Shown here piece after piece: positions 1 to 4,853 of a stretch of DNA of 7,016 bases. Position numbers and translations under genes: made by a program. This DNA comes from Caldifarciminota bacterium (GTDB lineage Bacteria > Hydrothermota > E44-bin80), in assembly GCA_023127905.1 (NCBI GenBank), contig JAGMEZ010000491.1, positions 1 through 7,016 on the forward strand, in the 5' to 3' direction. The notes below the pieces were generated by a model. It was given only the letters and a program-made list of their open reading frames with translations, was not told where the DNA came from and searched no databases. Each line of letters begins with the position of its first letter. Positions within the stretch are counted from its first letter, which is position 1.

Positions 1-2
1 AC

Positions 3-62
3 TTACTTTATGGACAGGCACTAATTAATGCCAGGATAGAGAATAATGTGTATGGACAATAG
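3..62 (+). CDS. Possible C-terminal tail of an upstream gene (partial)
   Basis: One forward frame is open from the window edge through 19 codons to a TAG at 60-62, while the other two forward frames stop at 22-24 and 26-28. The peptide reads LLYGQALINARIENNVYGQ, a plausible protein end with mixed polar and hydrophobic residues and no low-complexity bias. It matches no family I recognise. Nineteen open codons can occur by chance, so this is a weak call. If real, the gene runs in the same direction as the barrel gene and ends about 100 bp before it. Confidence 0.3.
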   Translation, partial: LLYGQALINARIENNVYGQ

Positions 63-163
63 CTAATTGATATTAACCTGCATTATTCGGGTTAAAAATC
101 ATCAAAATAATTATAAATTAAAATTTAATTGATGATGATGAAGAAGAATGAAAGGAGGACTAA
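63..163 (+). other. AT-rich leader upstream of the barrel gene
   Basis: This stretch is strongly AT-rich, especially 96-130, and contains a hairpin at 73-95. It ends in short trinucleotide runs (GATGATGATG, AAGAAG) just before the ribosome binding site AAAGGAGG at 151-158. A promoter would be expected here. The best -35-like hexamer (TTGATA, 67-72) has no convincing -10 at the right distance, so no promoter is called. Confidence 0.4.
73..95 (+). other. Stem-loop upstream of the barrel gene
   Basis: TTAACCTG (73-80) pairs with CGGGTTAA (88-95) around a 7-nt loop, giving 8 pairs of which one is U-G. No T-run follows on the plus strand and no matching A-run precedes it for the minus strand, so it is not a canonical intrinsic terminator. 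It could end the upstream transcript weakly or fold in the 5' leader of the next gene. Confidence 0.35.
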
Positions 164-1876
164 ATGTTAAGAAGAATTATACCAGCTGTTCTGTGTTTTA
201 TACTCTTTGCGATGGTTTCACTTGGGGCATTTACAGACACATCTTTCAGAAATGCATCAACGGCATATCTTCTTGAAGATGATTATGACTTATGGCTTGG
301 TCCCTATCCACTACCAGACCCTGCGCGTTTACCGTTAATAGAAGGTGCACGGCTTTATACAAACCTGAGTAATCTTGTGGATAAATCCGAGGAGCAATTT
401 TCAAACTATGACAATAACTTTTTCCTTATCGGTGGTTCAACAACTCCGCTTTTCAACCTTGGTCACCTTGGTATTGTCGTGGACAGGTACAACGATAAAG
501 ATCCCTGGAATACAGGGCTTACAGACAGATTGGGCAATAGCATGTATGGTTATGGTCATGCTGTTAATGTCGAACTTGTAGATGAGGATTTCAATGGAAC
601 GTACGATAGAAGGACCGAAGTTGAAGAAACGCGTGAAGCGTGGTACGATGAAGGAATAAAAGAAGGCGTATTCTGCTTTGGAAAGGACTTAGATGGAATG
701 CTTTTGGGCTTTTTCTACCAGTTAACCACGACCAATACAGAGGAATACGGTCCATCTATAGGTACGCCATATAATTTCACTTTCGATTCAACAGATGTTA
801 ATCTTATATCTGGTGATAGAACATTCACCGAGAGCAAGGTTGGAACAGGTTCAGCTACGGATGGTTTAACCGATCATCTCTTTGGTTTTTCATTCTGGAA
901 ATATCTAAACGAAACCAGGGCAGTCGGATTTCATTTTGGATATGGTATGCATTCAGGTACATATAACAACATCTGGGATGTCGTTGACAACTGGGATGGA
1001 AGTCCTGATGATCCATCCATCACTGATACATACGCAATGACAGAGGCTTCAGAGGAGGATGTTCCCACAAAAGGAAATGATATGACTGGATGGCTCTCGT
1101 ATGTCGATGATTGGAATGAAATTACGCATTTGAGATTCGATGTCTATTTTAATAAACAGTCTTTCGATGTTCAGAGTGGTGCAATGAGAGATTACAGTAT
1201 TATAGAGAATAGGAATGCAACCGATAACTCAAGCTATTCGAACAATGGAACAGAGGCAATAGGTATAACAGGAGATGGTTCCTCTCAGACAATTGGTGCA
1301 GGAGGAAAGGTTATCTATGATCTTACTGAAAGAGTAAAATTTGCATTTGGATTAGGACTTTACTCAAGAACGCATGATACCACAAGGGTTGAAACGGCAG
1401 ATGCAAGTTATATCTATACATATGATGATGGTGATACCGAACCTGATGATTGGGATGATTATACACAAACCACCACCTATGATTACACTGAGCAGATAGT
1501 AACAACAGATGTAACGAACAGTATCAGTATTCCTGTCTGTGTGGAATTTAACGTAACAGACCCAATTGTTTTCAGACTTGGAGCAATACACACAATCGAT
1601 CTTTTTGATCAGACAACAAATTGTGATCTTATTGGTTATTCTGCTGCTATTACCCATACGGTACGCGGAGATGGAACTGAATCTTATTCAATAAATCCTA
1701 ACCCGAATCTTGAGAATATAGGTTCGTCTGAAGAAAGTACTAATTCGTACAGCAATACTATTTATACTTATGGAATGGGATACACTGTTGGGAAAAATCT
1801 TAAGATTGATTTGATGGGATTCTATGATCTTACTGATCTCTACAACTGGAAATTATCTGCAACGCTTAACTTTTAA
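164..1876 (+). CDS. Predicted outer-membrane beta-barrel protein, function unknown
   Basis: This encodes a 570-residue exported protein. Residues 1-22 form a signal peptide: MLRR, a hydrophobic core, and a likely cut after SLGA. The mature part has many alternating hydrophobic/polar strands (for example VKFAFGLGLYSR and ITHLRFDVYFNK) separated by loops rich in Asp, Asn, Thr and Gly. One acidic loop at about 420-433 reads YDDGDTEPDDWDDY. The protein ends in LYNWKLSATLNF, and a C-terminal aromatic on a last amphipathic strand is the usual recognition signal for BAM-assembled barrels. An N-terminal stretch (DPARLPLIEGARLYTNLSN) recalls the start of FadL/PorV-like barrels, but I cannot name a family. 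The start is fixed by GGAGG at 154-158, five bases before ATG. It ends in tandem stops, TAA then TAG. The lipoprotein gene begins 29 bp later, so the two are probably co-transcribed. Barrel assignment is inferred from sequence character; a soluble exported beta protein is the alternative. Confidence 0.72.
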   Translation: MLRRIIPAVLCFILFAMVSLGAFTDTSFRNASTAYLLEDDYDLWLGPYPLPDPARLPLIEGARLYTNLSNLVDKSEEQFSNYDNNFFLIGGSTTPLFNLGHLGIVVDRYNDKDPWNTGLTDRLGNSMYGYGHAVNVELVDEDFNGTYDRRTEVEETREAWYDEGIKEGVFCFGKDLDGMLLGFFYQLTTTNTEEYGPSIGTPYNFTFDSTDVNLISGDRTFTESKVGTGSATDGLTDHLFGFSFWKYLNETRAVGFHFGYGMHSGTYNNIWDVVDNWDGSPDDPSITDTYAMTEASEEDVPTKGNDMTGWLSYVDDWNEITHLRFDVYFNKQSFDVQSGAMRDYSIIENRNATDNSSYSNNGTEAIGITGDGSSQTIGAGGKVIYDLTERVKFAFGLGLYSRTHDTTRVETADASYIYTYDDGDTEPDDWDDYTQTTTYDYTEQIVTTDVTNSISIPVCVEFNVTDPIVFRLGAIHTIDLFDQTTNCDLIGYSAAITHTVRGDGTESYSINPNPNLENIGSSEESTNSYSNTIYTYGMGYTVGKNLKIDLMGFYDLTDLYNWKLSATLNF

Positions 1877-1890
1877 TAGTTTTGAGTTAT

Positions 1891-1898
1891 AAGGAGGT
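1891..1898 (+). promoter_or_regulatory. Ribosome binding site that sets the lipoprotein start
   Basis: AAGGAGGT lies seven bases before the ATG at 1906. The same frame is open from a TTG at 1882, but that start would lie upstream of this site, has no Shine-Dalgarno of its own and would put charged residues in front of the lipoprotein signal peptide. The ATG at 1906 is therefore the start. Confidence 0.9.
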
Positions 1899-1905
1899 GG
1901 AAAGA

Positions 1906-3141
1906 ATGCTGAAGAAAACAATTATGCTTATTGCATTACTTACTGTTGCACTTATTCTAATGTTTTCCTGTACAAAGAAGGATAATCCTTTTTCACCCAT
2001 TAAAACAGGATTCAACGATGCAGAGCAGGAAAATATTTCACACATCGTAGGACTGGATCCTGTACAAGATGGAACCATACAGGATAAAGACCCTGCAACG
2101 AGCGCGATAGAAGGCGAAGTCATTATCTATTTTGATGATTTCATGGATGCAAACACTATTACAACATCGAATATTGTTGTTAAAGATACAACAAATAACA
2201 CATCGATTTCTGGTGCATCCCTAACATACTATCCCGAAATTAAAAAGGCAGTTTTCAGAGGAACATTCAGTGATGATGCCGTAATCATTGTTACACTAAT
2301 GAGCGGTTTGTGTAATAGTGCGGGTGTCGAGTTTGATGGTAACGGAAATGGACTGCTTGATGGGTCACCTTATGATGATTATCGATACAGGCTGAGAACA
2401 GGAACTGCATTTTTAGATACGTTTGATTTTATTCATCCAGAGATAGATTGGGTGAGTCCAGGAATTGGAAACAGTGTTTCATTAACACCAATCATTTCTT
2501 TATCATTTACTCCTGGTGATGTCGATACAAACGATTTGACACTCAGTAATTTTGGATTGATGAAGACATCCAGTGAAGTAGCTGTGACCTGTTCCCTTGT
2601 TGCAAGAACTCCTGGTTATATTATGTTCCAGCCAACCGATAGCCTTGACGAGGCAGAACAATATACCGTTACTGTGAATTGCGCAAGTGTTTTCGATACA
2701 TGTGGAAATGTTCTTCTCGGGATGGAGGGTGAGAATAATGGTTGGATAGCAGATATCCCGGATTACACCTGGGATTTTATCACTATAGCAGTTGATCCTG
2801 ACTCCGATGGAATTCCTCCACAAGTATCAAGTGTTAATGTAGCAAATGATGAACTTGTTGTTACGTTCAACGATTATATGGTTACATCAACATTCACTAC
2901 ATCAAACATTAGGGTTTATACTAATTCAACCAACCAAAACCTTGTTGGCTCCATAATTCCTGAATATGATGAGAGAGGATTCCGGTATACACTCGAGAAT
3001 GCAGAAAGCGGAACCACATATAGATTATGGGTCAGTAAAGATGTGATGGAGCAAGCACCTGGCAACTGGTATCTTGATGGAAATGGAAATGGCGTTGGTG
3101 GTGAATTGGACGACAACTATGAGACGACTTTTACTCCGTAA
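1906..3141 (+). CDS. Lipoprotein with three SbsA/Big_5-like Ig domains
   Basis: This is a 411-residue protein with a lipoprotein-type signal peptide: MLKK, a hydrophobic core, then LMFSC with the modified Cys at 22. The -3/-2 residues (Met, Phe) are atypical, but Ser at -1 and the charged TKKDN after Cys fit. Three similar beta-rich modules follow, at roughly residues 48-166, 178-293 and 303-411. Modules 1 and 3 share a front motif (FDDFMDANTITTSNIVV at 76-92; FNDYMVTSTFTTSNIRVY at 321-338). They also share an acidic turn near the end, DGNGNG at 144-149 and 391-396, and module 2 has the divergent form EGENNG at 274-279. This pattern resembles Big_5/SbsA Ig-like domains of bacterial surface proteins; the DGNGNG turns could bind calcium, which is an inference. 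No catalytic residues are recognisable. It is probably anchored in the outer membrane and co-expressed with the barrel gene, and a strong terminator closes the pair. A role as structural, adhesive or barrel partner is speculation. Confidence 0.78.
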   Translation: MLKKTIMLIALLTVALILMFSCTKKDNPFSPIKTGFNDAEQENISHIVGLDPVQDGTIQDKDPATSAIEGEVIIYFDDFMDANTITTSNIVVKDTTNNTSISGASLTYYPEIKKAVFRGTFSDDAVIIVTLMSGLCNSAGVEFDGNGNGLLDGSPYDDYRYRLRTGTAFLDTFDFIHPEIDWVSPGIGNSVSLTPIISLSFTPGDVDTNDLTLSNFGLMKTSSEVAVTCSLVARTPGYIMFQPTDSLDEAEQYTVTVNCASVFDTCGNVLLGMEGENNGWIADIPDYTWDFITIAVDPDSDGIPPQVSSVNVANDELVVTFNDYMVTSTFTTSNIRVYTNSTNQNLVGSIIPEYDERGFRYTLENAESGTTYRLWVSKDVMEQAPGNWYLDGNGNGVGGELDDNYETTFTP

Positions 3142-3173
3142 CCAGAAACATTAAAATGTTTGAGAGTACAAAA

Positions 3174-3206
3174 GAGGGGGCAGTGAAATCTGCCCCCTTC
3201 TTTTTT
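3174..3206 (+). terminator. Strong rho-independent terminator
   Basis: GGGGGCAG (3176-3183) pairs perfectly with CTGCCCCC (3190-3197) around a 6-nt loop. The stem extends by an A-T and a G-U pair, and a run of six Ts follows at 3201-3206. It lies 32 bp after the lipoprotein stop, so it ends the barrel-lipoprotein transcript and separates it from the cdd region. Confidence 0.95.
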
Positions 3207-3210
3207 GGTT

Positions 3211-3254
3211 GACAGGATAAGTACAGTAGAGAGTAAGGAGTAGGCAGTAAGGAG
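3211..3254. repeat. 44-bp direct repeat R1 (left border of copy A)
   Basis: It starts GACAGGATAAG immediately after the terminator T-run and ends GCAGTAAGGAG. It matches 3559-3602 at 40 of 44 positions with no gaps. A shorter relative occurs at about 4547-4579. Its right half is itself made of 7-bp units (AGTAAGG, AGTAGGC, AGTAAGG). Confidence 0.88.
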
Positions 3255-3322
3255 AAGAAATAAGAACAGGAGACTATCAAGTTACAAGTAGCAAGTAGCA
3301 AGTTTCAAGTAGGAAGTAATGA
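3225..3322. repeat. Degenerate 7-bp periodic block, copy A
   Basis: Fourteen consecutive heptamers can be read in one unbroken phase. The first group is of AGTAAGG type (3225-3252), then transitional units AGAAGAA, ATAAGAA, CAGGAGA and CTATCAA. A GTAGCAA-type group follows (3281-3322: GTTACAA, GTAGCAA twice, GTTTCAA, GTAGGAA, GTAATGA). The same series recurs at 4550-4633, where GTAGCAA is present once instead of twice, a one-unit length difference. Confidence 0.8.
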
Positions 3323-3409
3323 TATGGAAGATTAATTGTGTATTGATAGTGTATTAGTAGTTATTGGTAGTTATTTGTCGATAGAAATTAAATTGCAGGT
3401 GAATAAATT

Positions 3410-3533
3410 GTTTGATTGGTTTGATTAGTTGAATTGGTCCCGATAAAATATTCTTCGAATATCACGGGATAAATTTGATTGGTTTGAAGAAACGAACTAA
3501 ACGATAATAACGATCTAAACGAAATAAACGAGG
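3410..3533. repeat. Degenerate 9-bp periodic block, copy A
   Basis: Two nonamer families stand side by side. The first is GTTTGATTG, GTTTGATTA, GTTGAATTG (3410-3436), resuming after the hairpin with ATTTGATTG and GTTTGAAGA (3473-3490). The second is GAAACGAAC, TAAACGATA, ATAACGATC, TAAACGAAA, TAAACGAGG (3489-3533). The second family lies within a 62-nt stretch identical to copy B. Confidence 0.78.
3438..3469. repeat. Hairpin-forming insert in copy A
   Basis: The outer arms TCCCG (3438-3442) and CGGGA (3465-3469) and inner arms ATATTC (3448-3453) and GAATAT (3457-3462) form a two-part stem with a 3-nt loop and an unequal internal bulge. Copy B lacks it: between the two shared blocks copy A has 57 nt and copy B has 22. 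It therefore looks like a small palindromic insertion in A or a loss from B. No T-run follows, so it is not a standard terminator. Confidence 0.65.
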
Positions 3534-3534
3534 T

Positions 3535-3540
3535 TATAAT
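3535..3540 (+). promoter_or_regulatory. Candidate -10 box inside the repeat, upstream of cdd
   Basis: A perfect TATAAT lies 64 bp before the cdd start at 3605. It sits in the 62-nt stretch that is identical in copy B, where it is at 4743-4748, 108 bp before mltG. There is no recognisable -35 hexamer at 16-18 bp, so promoter activity is only possible. It would give cdd a promoter downstream of the preceding terminator, which the gene needs. Confidence 0.3.
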
Positions 3541-3558
3541 AATAGTTAGTAAGCAGAA

Positions 3559-3602
3559 GACAGGATAAGGATAGTAGTGAGTAAGGAGTATGCAGTAAGG
3601 AG
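3559..3602. repeat. 44-bp direct repeat R2 (right border of copy A)
   Basis: This is the partner of 3211-3254, in the same orientation and offset by exactly 348 bp, with four mismatches. Its final AAGGAG (3597-3602) doubles as the cdd ribosome binding site. The 7-bp phase can be read from AGAAGAC at 3555 through AAGGAGT at 3597-3603. Confidence 0.88.
3597..3602 (+). promoter_or_regulatory. Repeat-derived ribosome binding site of cdd
   Basis: AAGGAG belongs to the heptamer unit AAGGAGT. It is 2 bases from the ATG at 3605 and 5 bases from the ATG at 3608, so spacing favours the second ATG. An identical unit at 3583-3589 is followed by ATG CAG TAA, a two-codon reading frame probably without meaning. 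Confidence 0.7.
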
Positions 3603-3607
3603 TAATG

Positions 3608-4012
3608 ATGACAGATAGAGAATTATTAGATAAGGCGAAGGAAGCACGAGAACATGCTTATGTGCCATATTCGGATTTTTCGGTAGGTGCAGCAATATTT
3701 ACAAAGAGCGGCAAGATTTATACAGGATGCAACGTTGAAAACAGTTCGTTTGGACTGACCTGCTGTGCTGAAAGAATTGCATTATTCAAGGCAGTTTCAG
3801 AAGGGGAGAGGGAGTTTTTAAAACTTGCATTAGTTGGTCAGGAAAACACCCTTATCCTTCCTTGTGGTGCTTGTAGACAGGTATTATTTGAGTTTGCTCC
3901 CGATATTACTGTTATTACGCTTGATAAAGATGAAATAAAGGGTTATTCATTGAAGGAGTTATTGCCTGAAGGATTCGAACTTCAAGGAAAAAGGATAAAG
4001 GATAAAGGATAA
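3608..4012 (+). CDS. cdd: Cytidine deaminase
   Basis: This is a homotetramer-type zinc cytidine deaminase of 134 residues. It hydrolyses cytidine and deoxycytidine to uridine and deoxyuridine plus ammonia in cytosolic pyrimidine salvage. Visible motifs are the substrate-binding YVPYSDFSVGAA and CNVENSS, the zinc/catalytic motif C-A-E-R with Cys53 and Glu55, and PCGACRQ with Cys86 and Cys89 as the other zinc ligands. With the start at 3608 these numbers coincide with those I recall for Bacillus subtilis Cdd, which supports the second ATG; starting at 3605 adds one Met. Length is normal (about 130-136). The C-terminal tail KRIKDKG and the TAA are written by a GGATAAA heptamer array rather than by conserved family sequence. 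It is separated from the upstream unit by a strong terminator and 400 bp of repeats. ruvX follows after 85 bp, probably on the same transcript. Confidence 0.96.
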   Translation: MTDRELLDKAKEAREHAYVPYSDFSVGAAIFTKSGKIYTGCNVENSSFGLTCCAERIALFKAVSEGEREFLKLALVGQENTLILPCGACRQVLFEFAPDITVITLDKDEIKGYSLKELLPEGFELQGKRIKDKG

Positions 4013-4013
4013 A
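3993..4013. repeat. GGATAAA heptamer array across the cdd stop codon
   Basis: Three perfect GGATAAA units lie in tandem, preceded by a degenerate unit GGAAAAA (3986-3992). The array encodes the last residues of Cdd, and its third unit supplies the TAA stop (4010-4012). Confidence 0.9.
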
Positions 4014-4018
4014 GTAGC

Positions 4019-4066
4019 CGCACCTTTTAAGGTGCGTAGAGATTTTGCGCAGGATAGAGCTTGCGC
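4019..4066 (+). other. Two adjacent GC-rich stem-loops between cdd and ruvX
   Basis: CGCACCTT (4019-4026) and AAGGTGCG (4029-4036) form a near-perfect palindrome. After ten bases, GCGCA (4047-4051) can pair with TGCGC (4062-4066). The right arm of the first hairpin can also pair, with two wobbles, with TGCGCC (4062-4067), so two mutually exclusive folds are possible. No T-run follows either one, so neither looks like an intrinsic terminator. They may stabilise or process the cdd-ruvX mRNA, or be remnants of a palindromic intergenic repeat. Confidence 0.6.
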
Positions 4067-4097
4067 CTTCTATATGTTGAAAAATGGTGTAAAGAGA

Positions 4098-4508
4098 ATG
4101 AACGAAGAAGAGAGGATACTTGGAATTGATTATGGAAGGAAAAGGATAGGTATTTCAATCAGTGATCCGTTATTCATGATAGCTACTCCGCTTGAAACAA
4201 TTGAGCGAAAAAAGATAGAGGATGGTATTAGCAGGATTTTGCAAAGGTTTACAATAAAGCTTATTGTAATTGGTTATCCATTAAGGACGGATGGAGAGAG
4301 AGGGAAGAGGGTAGAGGAAGTGGAAAAATTTGCAGAAAAGATTAAGGAAAAATTTAATATTGAGATAGAATTATGGGATGAGAGATATTCAACTGTTGAG
4401 GCAGAGCGAATTATGAAGGATATGAATAGGAAACCAAGCAGGGAGAAAGAAAGGGTTGACAGAATTGCTGCTTCTTTGATATTACAATCTTATCTTGATA
4501 GCTTATGA
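4098..4508 (+). CDS. ruvX: RuvX/YqgF family RNase H-fold nuclease (putative Holliday junction resolvase / pre-16S rRNA processing)
   Basis: This is a 136-residue protein covering the whole YqgF family (usual length about 138). Motifs in order are LGIDYGRKRIG with acidic Asp11, IVIGYPLRTDGERG at 56-69, LWDERYSTVEAERIM at 92-106 with Glu95, and the C-terminal VDRIAASLILQSYLD with Asp121. These three acidic positions form the expected metal site of the RNase H-like fold. Family members have been linked to 16S rRNA 5'-end maturation and to Holliday-junction cleavage; which applies here cannot be read from sequence. The frame is open upstream to a GTG at 4032 and an ATG at 4074, but the first lies within a hairpin and neither has a ribosome binding site. 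The family begins at the ATG at 4098, although its own Shine-Dalgarno is weak (AAAGAGA directly adjacent, or GGTG eight bases away). Translation may partly depend on cdd upstream. mltG follows after 348 bp of repeats. Confidence 0.93.
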   Translation: MNEEERILGIDYGRKRIGISISDPLFMIATPLETIERKKIEDGISRILQRFTIKLIVIGYPLRTDGERGKRVEEVEKFAEKIKEKFNIEIELWDERYSTVEAERIMKDMNRKPSREKERVDRIAASLILQSYLDSL

Positions 4509-4649
4509 GAAAGACAGAGGACAGAATGATTGAGAAACGGGGAACAAATAGTATGGAGTACGGAGTATGCAGTAAGGAGAAGAAATAAGAACAGGATACT
4601 ATCAAGTTACAAGTAGCAAGTTTCAAGTAAAAAGTTAAAGGGAGAATAA
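4507..4649. repeat. Degenerate 7-bp periodic block, start of copy B
   Basis: Heptamer phase can be followed from the ruvX stop onward (GAGAAAG, ACAGAGG, ACAGAAT and so on), weakly at first. It becomes clear from 4550: AGTATGG, AGTACGG, AGTATGC, AGTAAGG, AGAAGAA, ATAAGAA, CAGGATA, CTATCAA, GTTACAA, GTAGCAA, GTTTCAA, GTAAAAA. From AGTAAGG to GTTTCAA this equals the copy A series except for one substitution and one missing GTAGCAA unit. Confidence 0.75.
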
Positions 4650-4652
4650 ATT

Positions 4653-4741
4653 GTTTGATTGGTTTGATTAGTTGAATTGGTTAGATTGGTTGGAAGACAA
4701 CGGACTAAACGATAATAACGATCTAAACGAAATAAACGAGG
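4653..4741. repeat. Degenerate 9-bp periodic block, copy B
   Basis: Units are GTTTGATTG, GTTTGATTA, GTTGAATTG, GTTAGATTG, GTTGGAAGA (4653-4697), then ACAACGGAC, TAAACGATA, ATAACGATC, TAAACGAAA, TAAACGAGG (4697-4741). Unlike copy A, the first family runs unbroken into the second, so this copy probably shows the arrangement before the hairpin insertion. Confidence 0.78.
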
Positions 4742-4762
4742 TTATAATAATAGTTAGTAAGC

Positions 4763-4853
4763 AGATAACAGAGAACAGAAGACAGAAAACAGATAACAGA
4801 AGACAGATAACAGATAACAGATAACAGATAATAGATAATAGAAAACAGAGGTC
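4763..4853. repeat. Heptamer tandem array, 13 units, consensus AGATAAC, ending at the mltG start
   Basis: Units in order are AGATAAC, AGAGAAC, AGAAGAC, AGAAAAC, AGATAAC, AGAAGAC, AGATAAC three times, AGATAAT twice, AGAAAAC, AGAGGTC. The period is exactly seven with no indels over 91 bp. All units begin AGA, except that the last drifts after AGAGG. The array is purine-rich on the coding strand and stops three bases before the mltG ATG, so it forms most of the mRNA leader. AGAGG of the last unit (4847-4851) is the only Shine-Dalgarno-like sequence for mltG, five bases from the start codon. Confidence 0.93.

Larger units (their letters stand above)
3211..3602. repeat. Mosaic intergenic repeat, copy A (upstream of cdd)
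   Basis: No gene lies between the terminator and cdd; almost the whole stretch is decayed short-period DNA. The order is: a 44-bp direct repeat (3211-3254), 7-bp periodic DNA (to about 3322), and a section of about 78 bp found only in this copy (3323-3400). Then come 9-bp periodic DNA of the TTTGATTGG type, a hairpin (3438-3469), 9-bp periodic DNA of the TAAACGANN type, and the second 44-bp repeat (3559-3602). Copy B upstream of mltG has the same block order, with 3401-3438 identical to 4644-4681 and 3496-3557 identical to 4704-4765. All frames carry frequent stops and I see no RNA gene. Confidence 0.85.
4550..4853. repeat. Mosaic intergenic repeat, copy B (upstream of mltG)
   Basis: The 348-bp gap between ruvX and mltG contains no gene. 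It consists of the 7-bp block (4550-4640), a 9-bp block of TTTGATTGG type (4653-4688), a 9-bp block of TAAACGANN type (4697-4741), a TATAAT-containing stretch (4743-4748), and a clean 7-bp array (4763-4853). Exact shared stretches with copy A are 4644-4681 (38 nt) and 4704-4765 (62 nt). Copy B lacks the copy A hairpin and the copy A-only section, and ends in a different, much longer heptamer array. Confidence 0.85.

Noticed and set aside
1364..1657. Minus-strand open frames inside the barrel gene (also 1323-1505)
   Set aside because: They lie wholly inside a coherent coding frame, have biased His/Tyr/Ile composition from antisense Asp/Asn codons, and lack ribosome binding sites.
1882..1905. 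TTG start giving an eight-residue extension to the lipoprotein
   Set aside because: The extension would be encoded by the ribosome binding site itself and would spoil the signal peptide; ATG 1906 has ideal spacing.
3209..3214. TTGACA directly after the terminator as a promoter for cdd
   Set aside because: No -10-like hexamer lies 15-19 bp downstream (the bases there are AGTAAGG units), and it overlaps the end of the terminator T-run.
3211..3602. Insertion sequence or transposon remnant
   Set aside because: There is no transposase fragment and no terminal inverted repeat at the edges; the border repeats are direct and made of heptamers.
4032..4097. GTG start (or ATG 4074) giving RuvX 22 (or 8) extra residues
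   Set aside because: No Shine-Dalgarno precedes either start, the GTG sits in a hairpin arm, and the YqgF family begins directly at the conserved LGIDYG region.
4411..4626. Minus-strand 71-codon frame over the ruvX end and the repeats
   Set aside because: About half of it is microsatellite DNA and the rest is antisense to ruvX; no start signal or motif is present.
3211..4853. CRISPR array
   Set aside because: The repeats are 7 or 9 bp and directly tandem, with no unique spacers of constant length and no cas genes.
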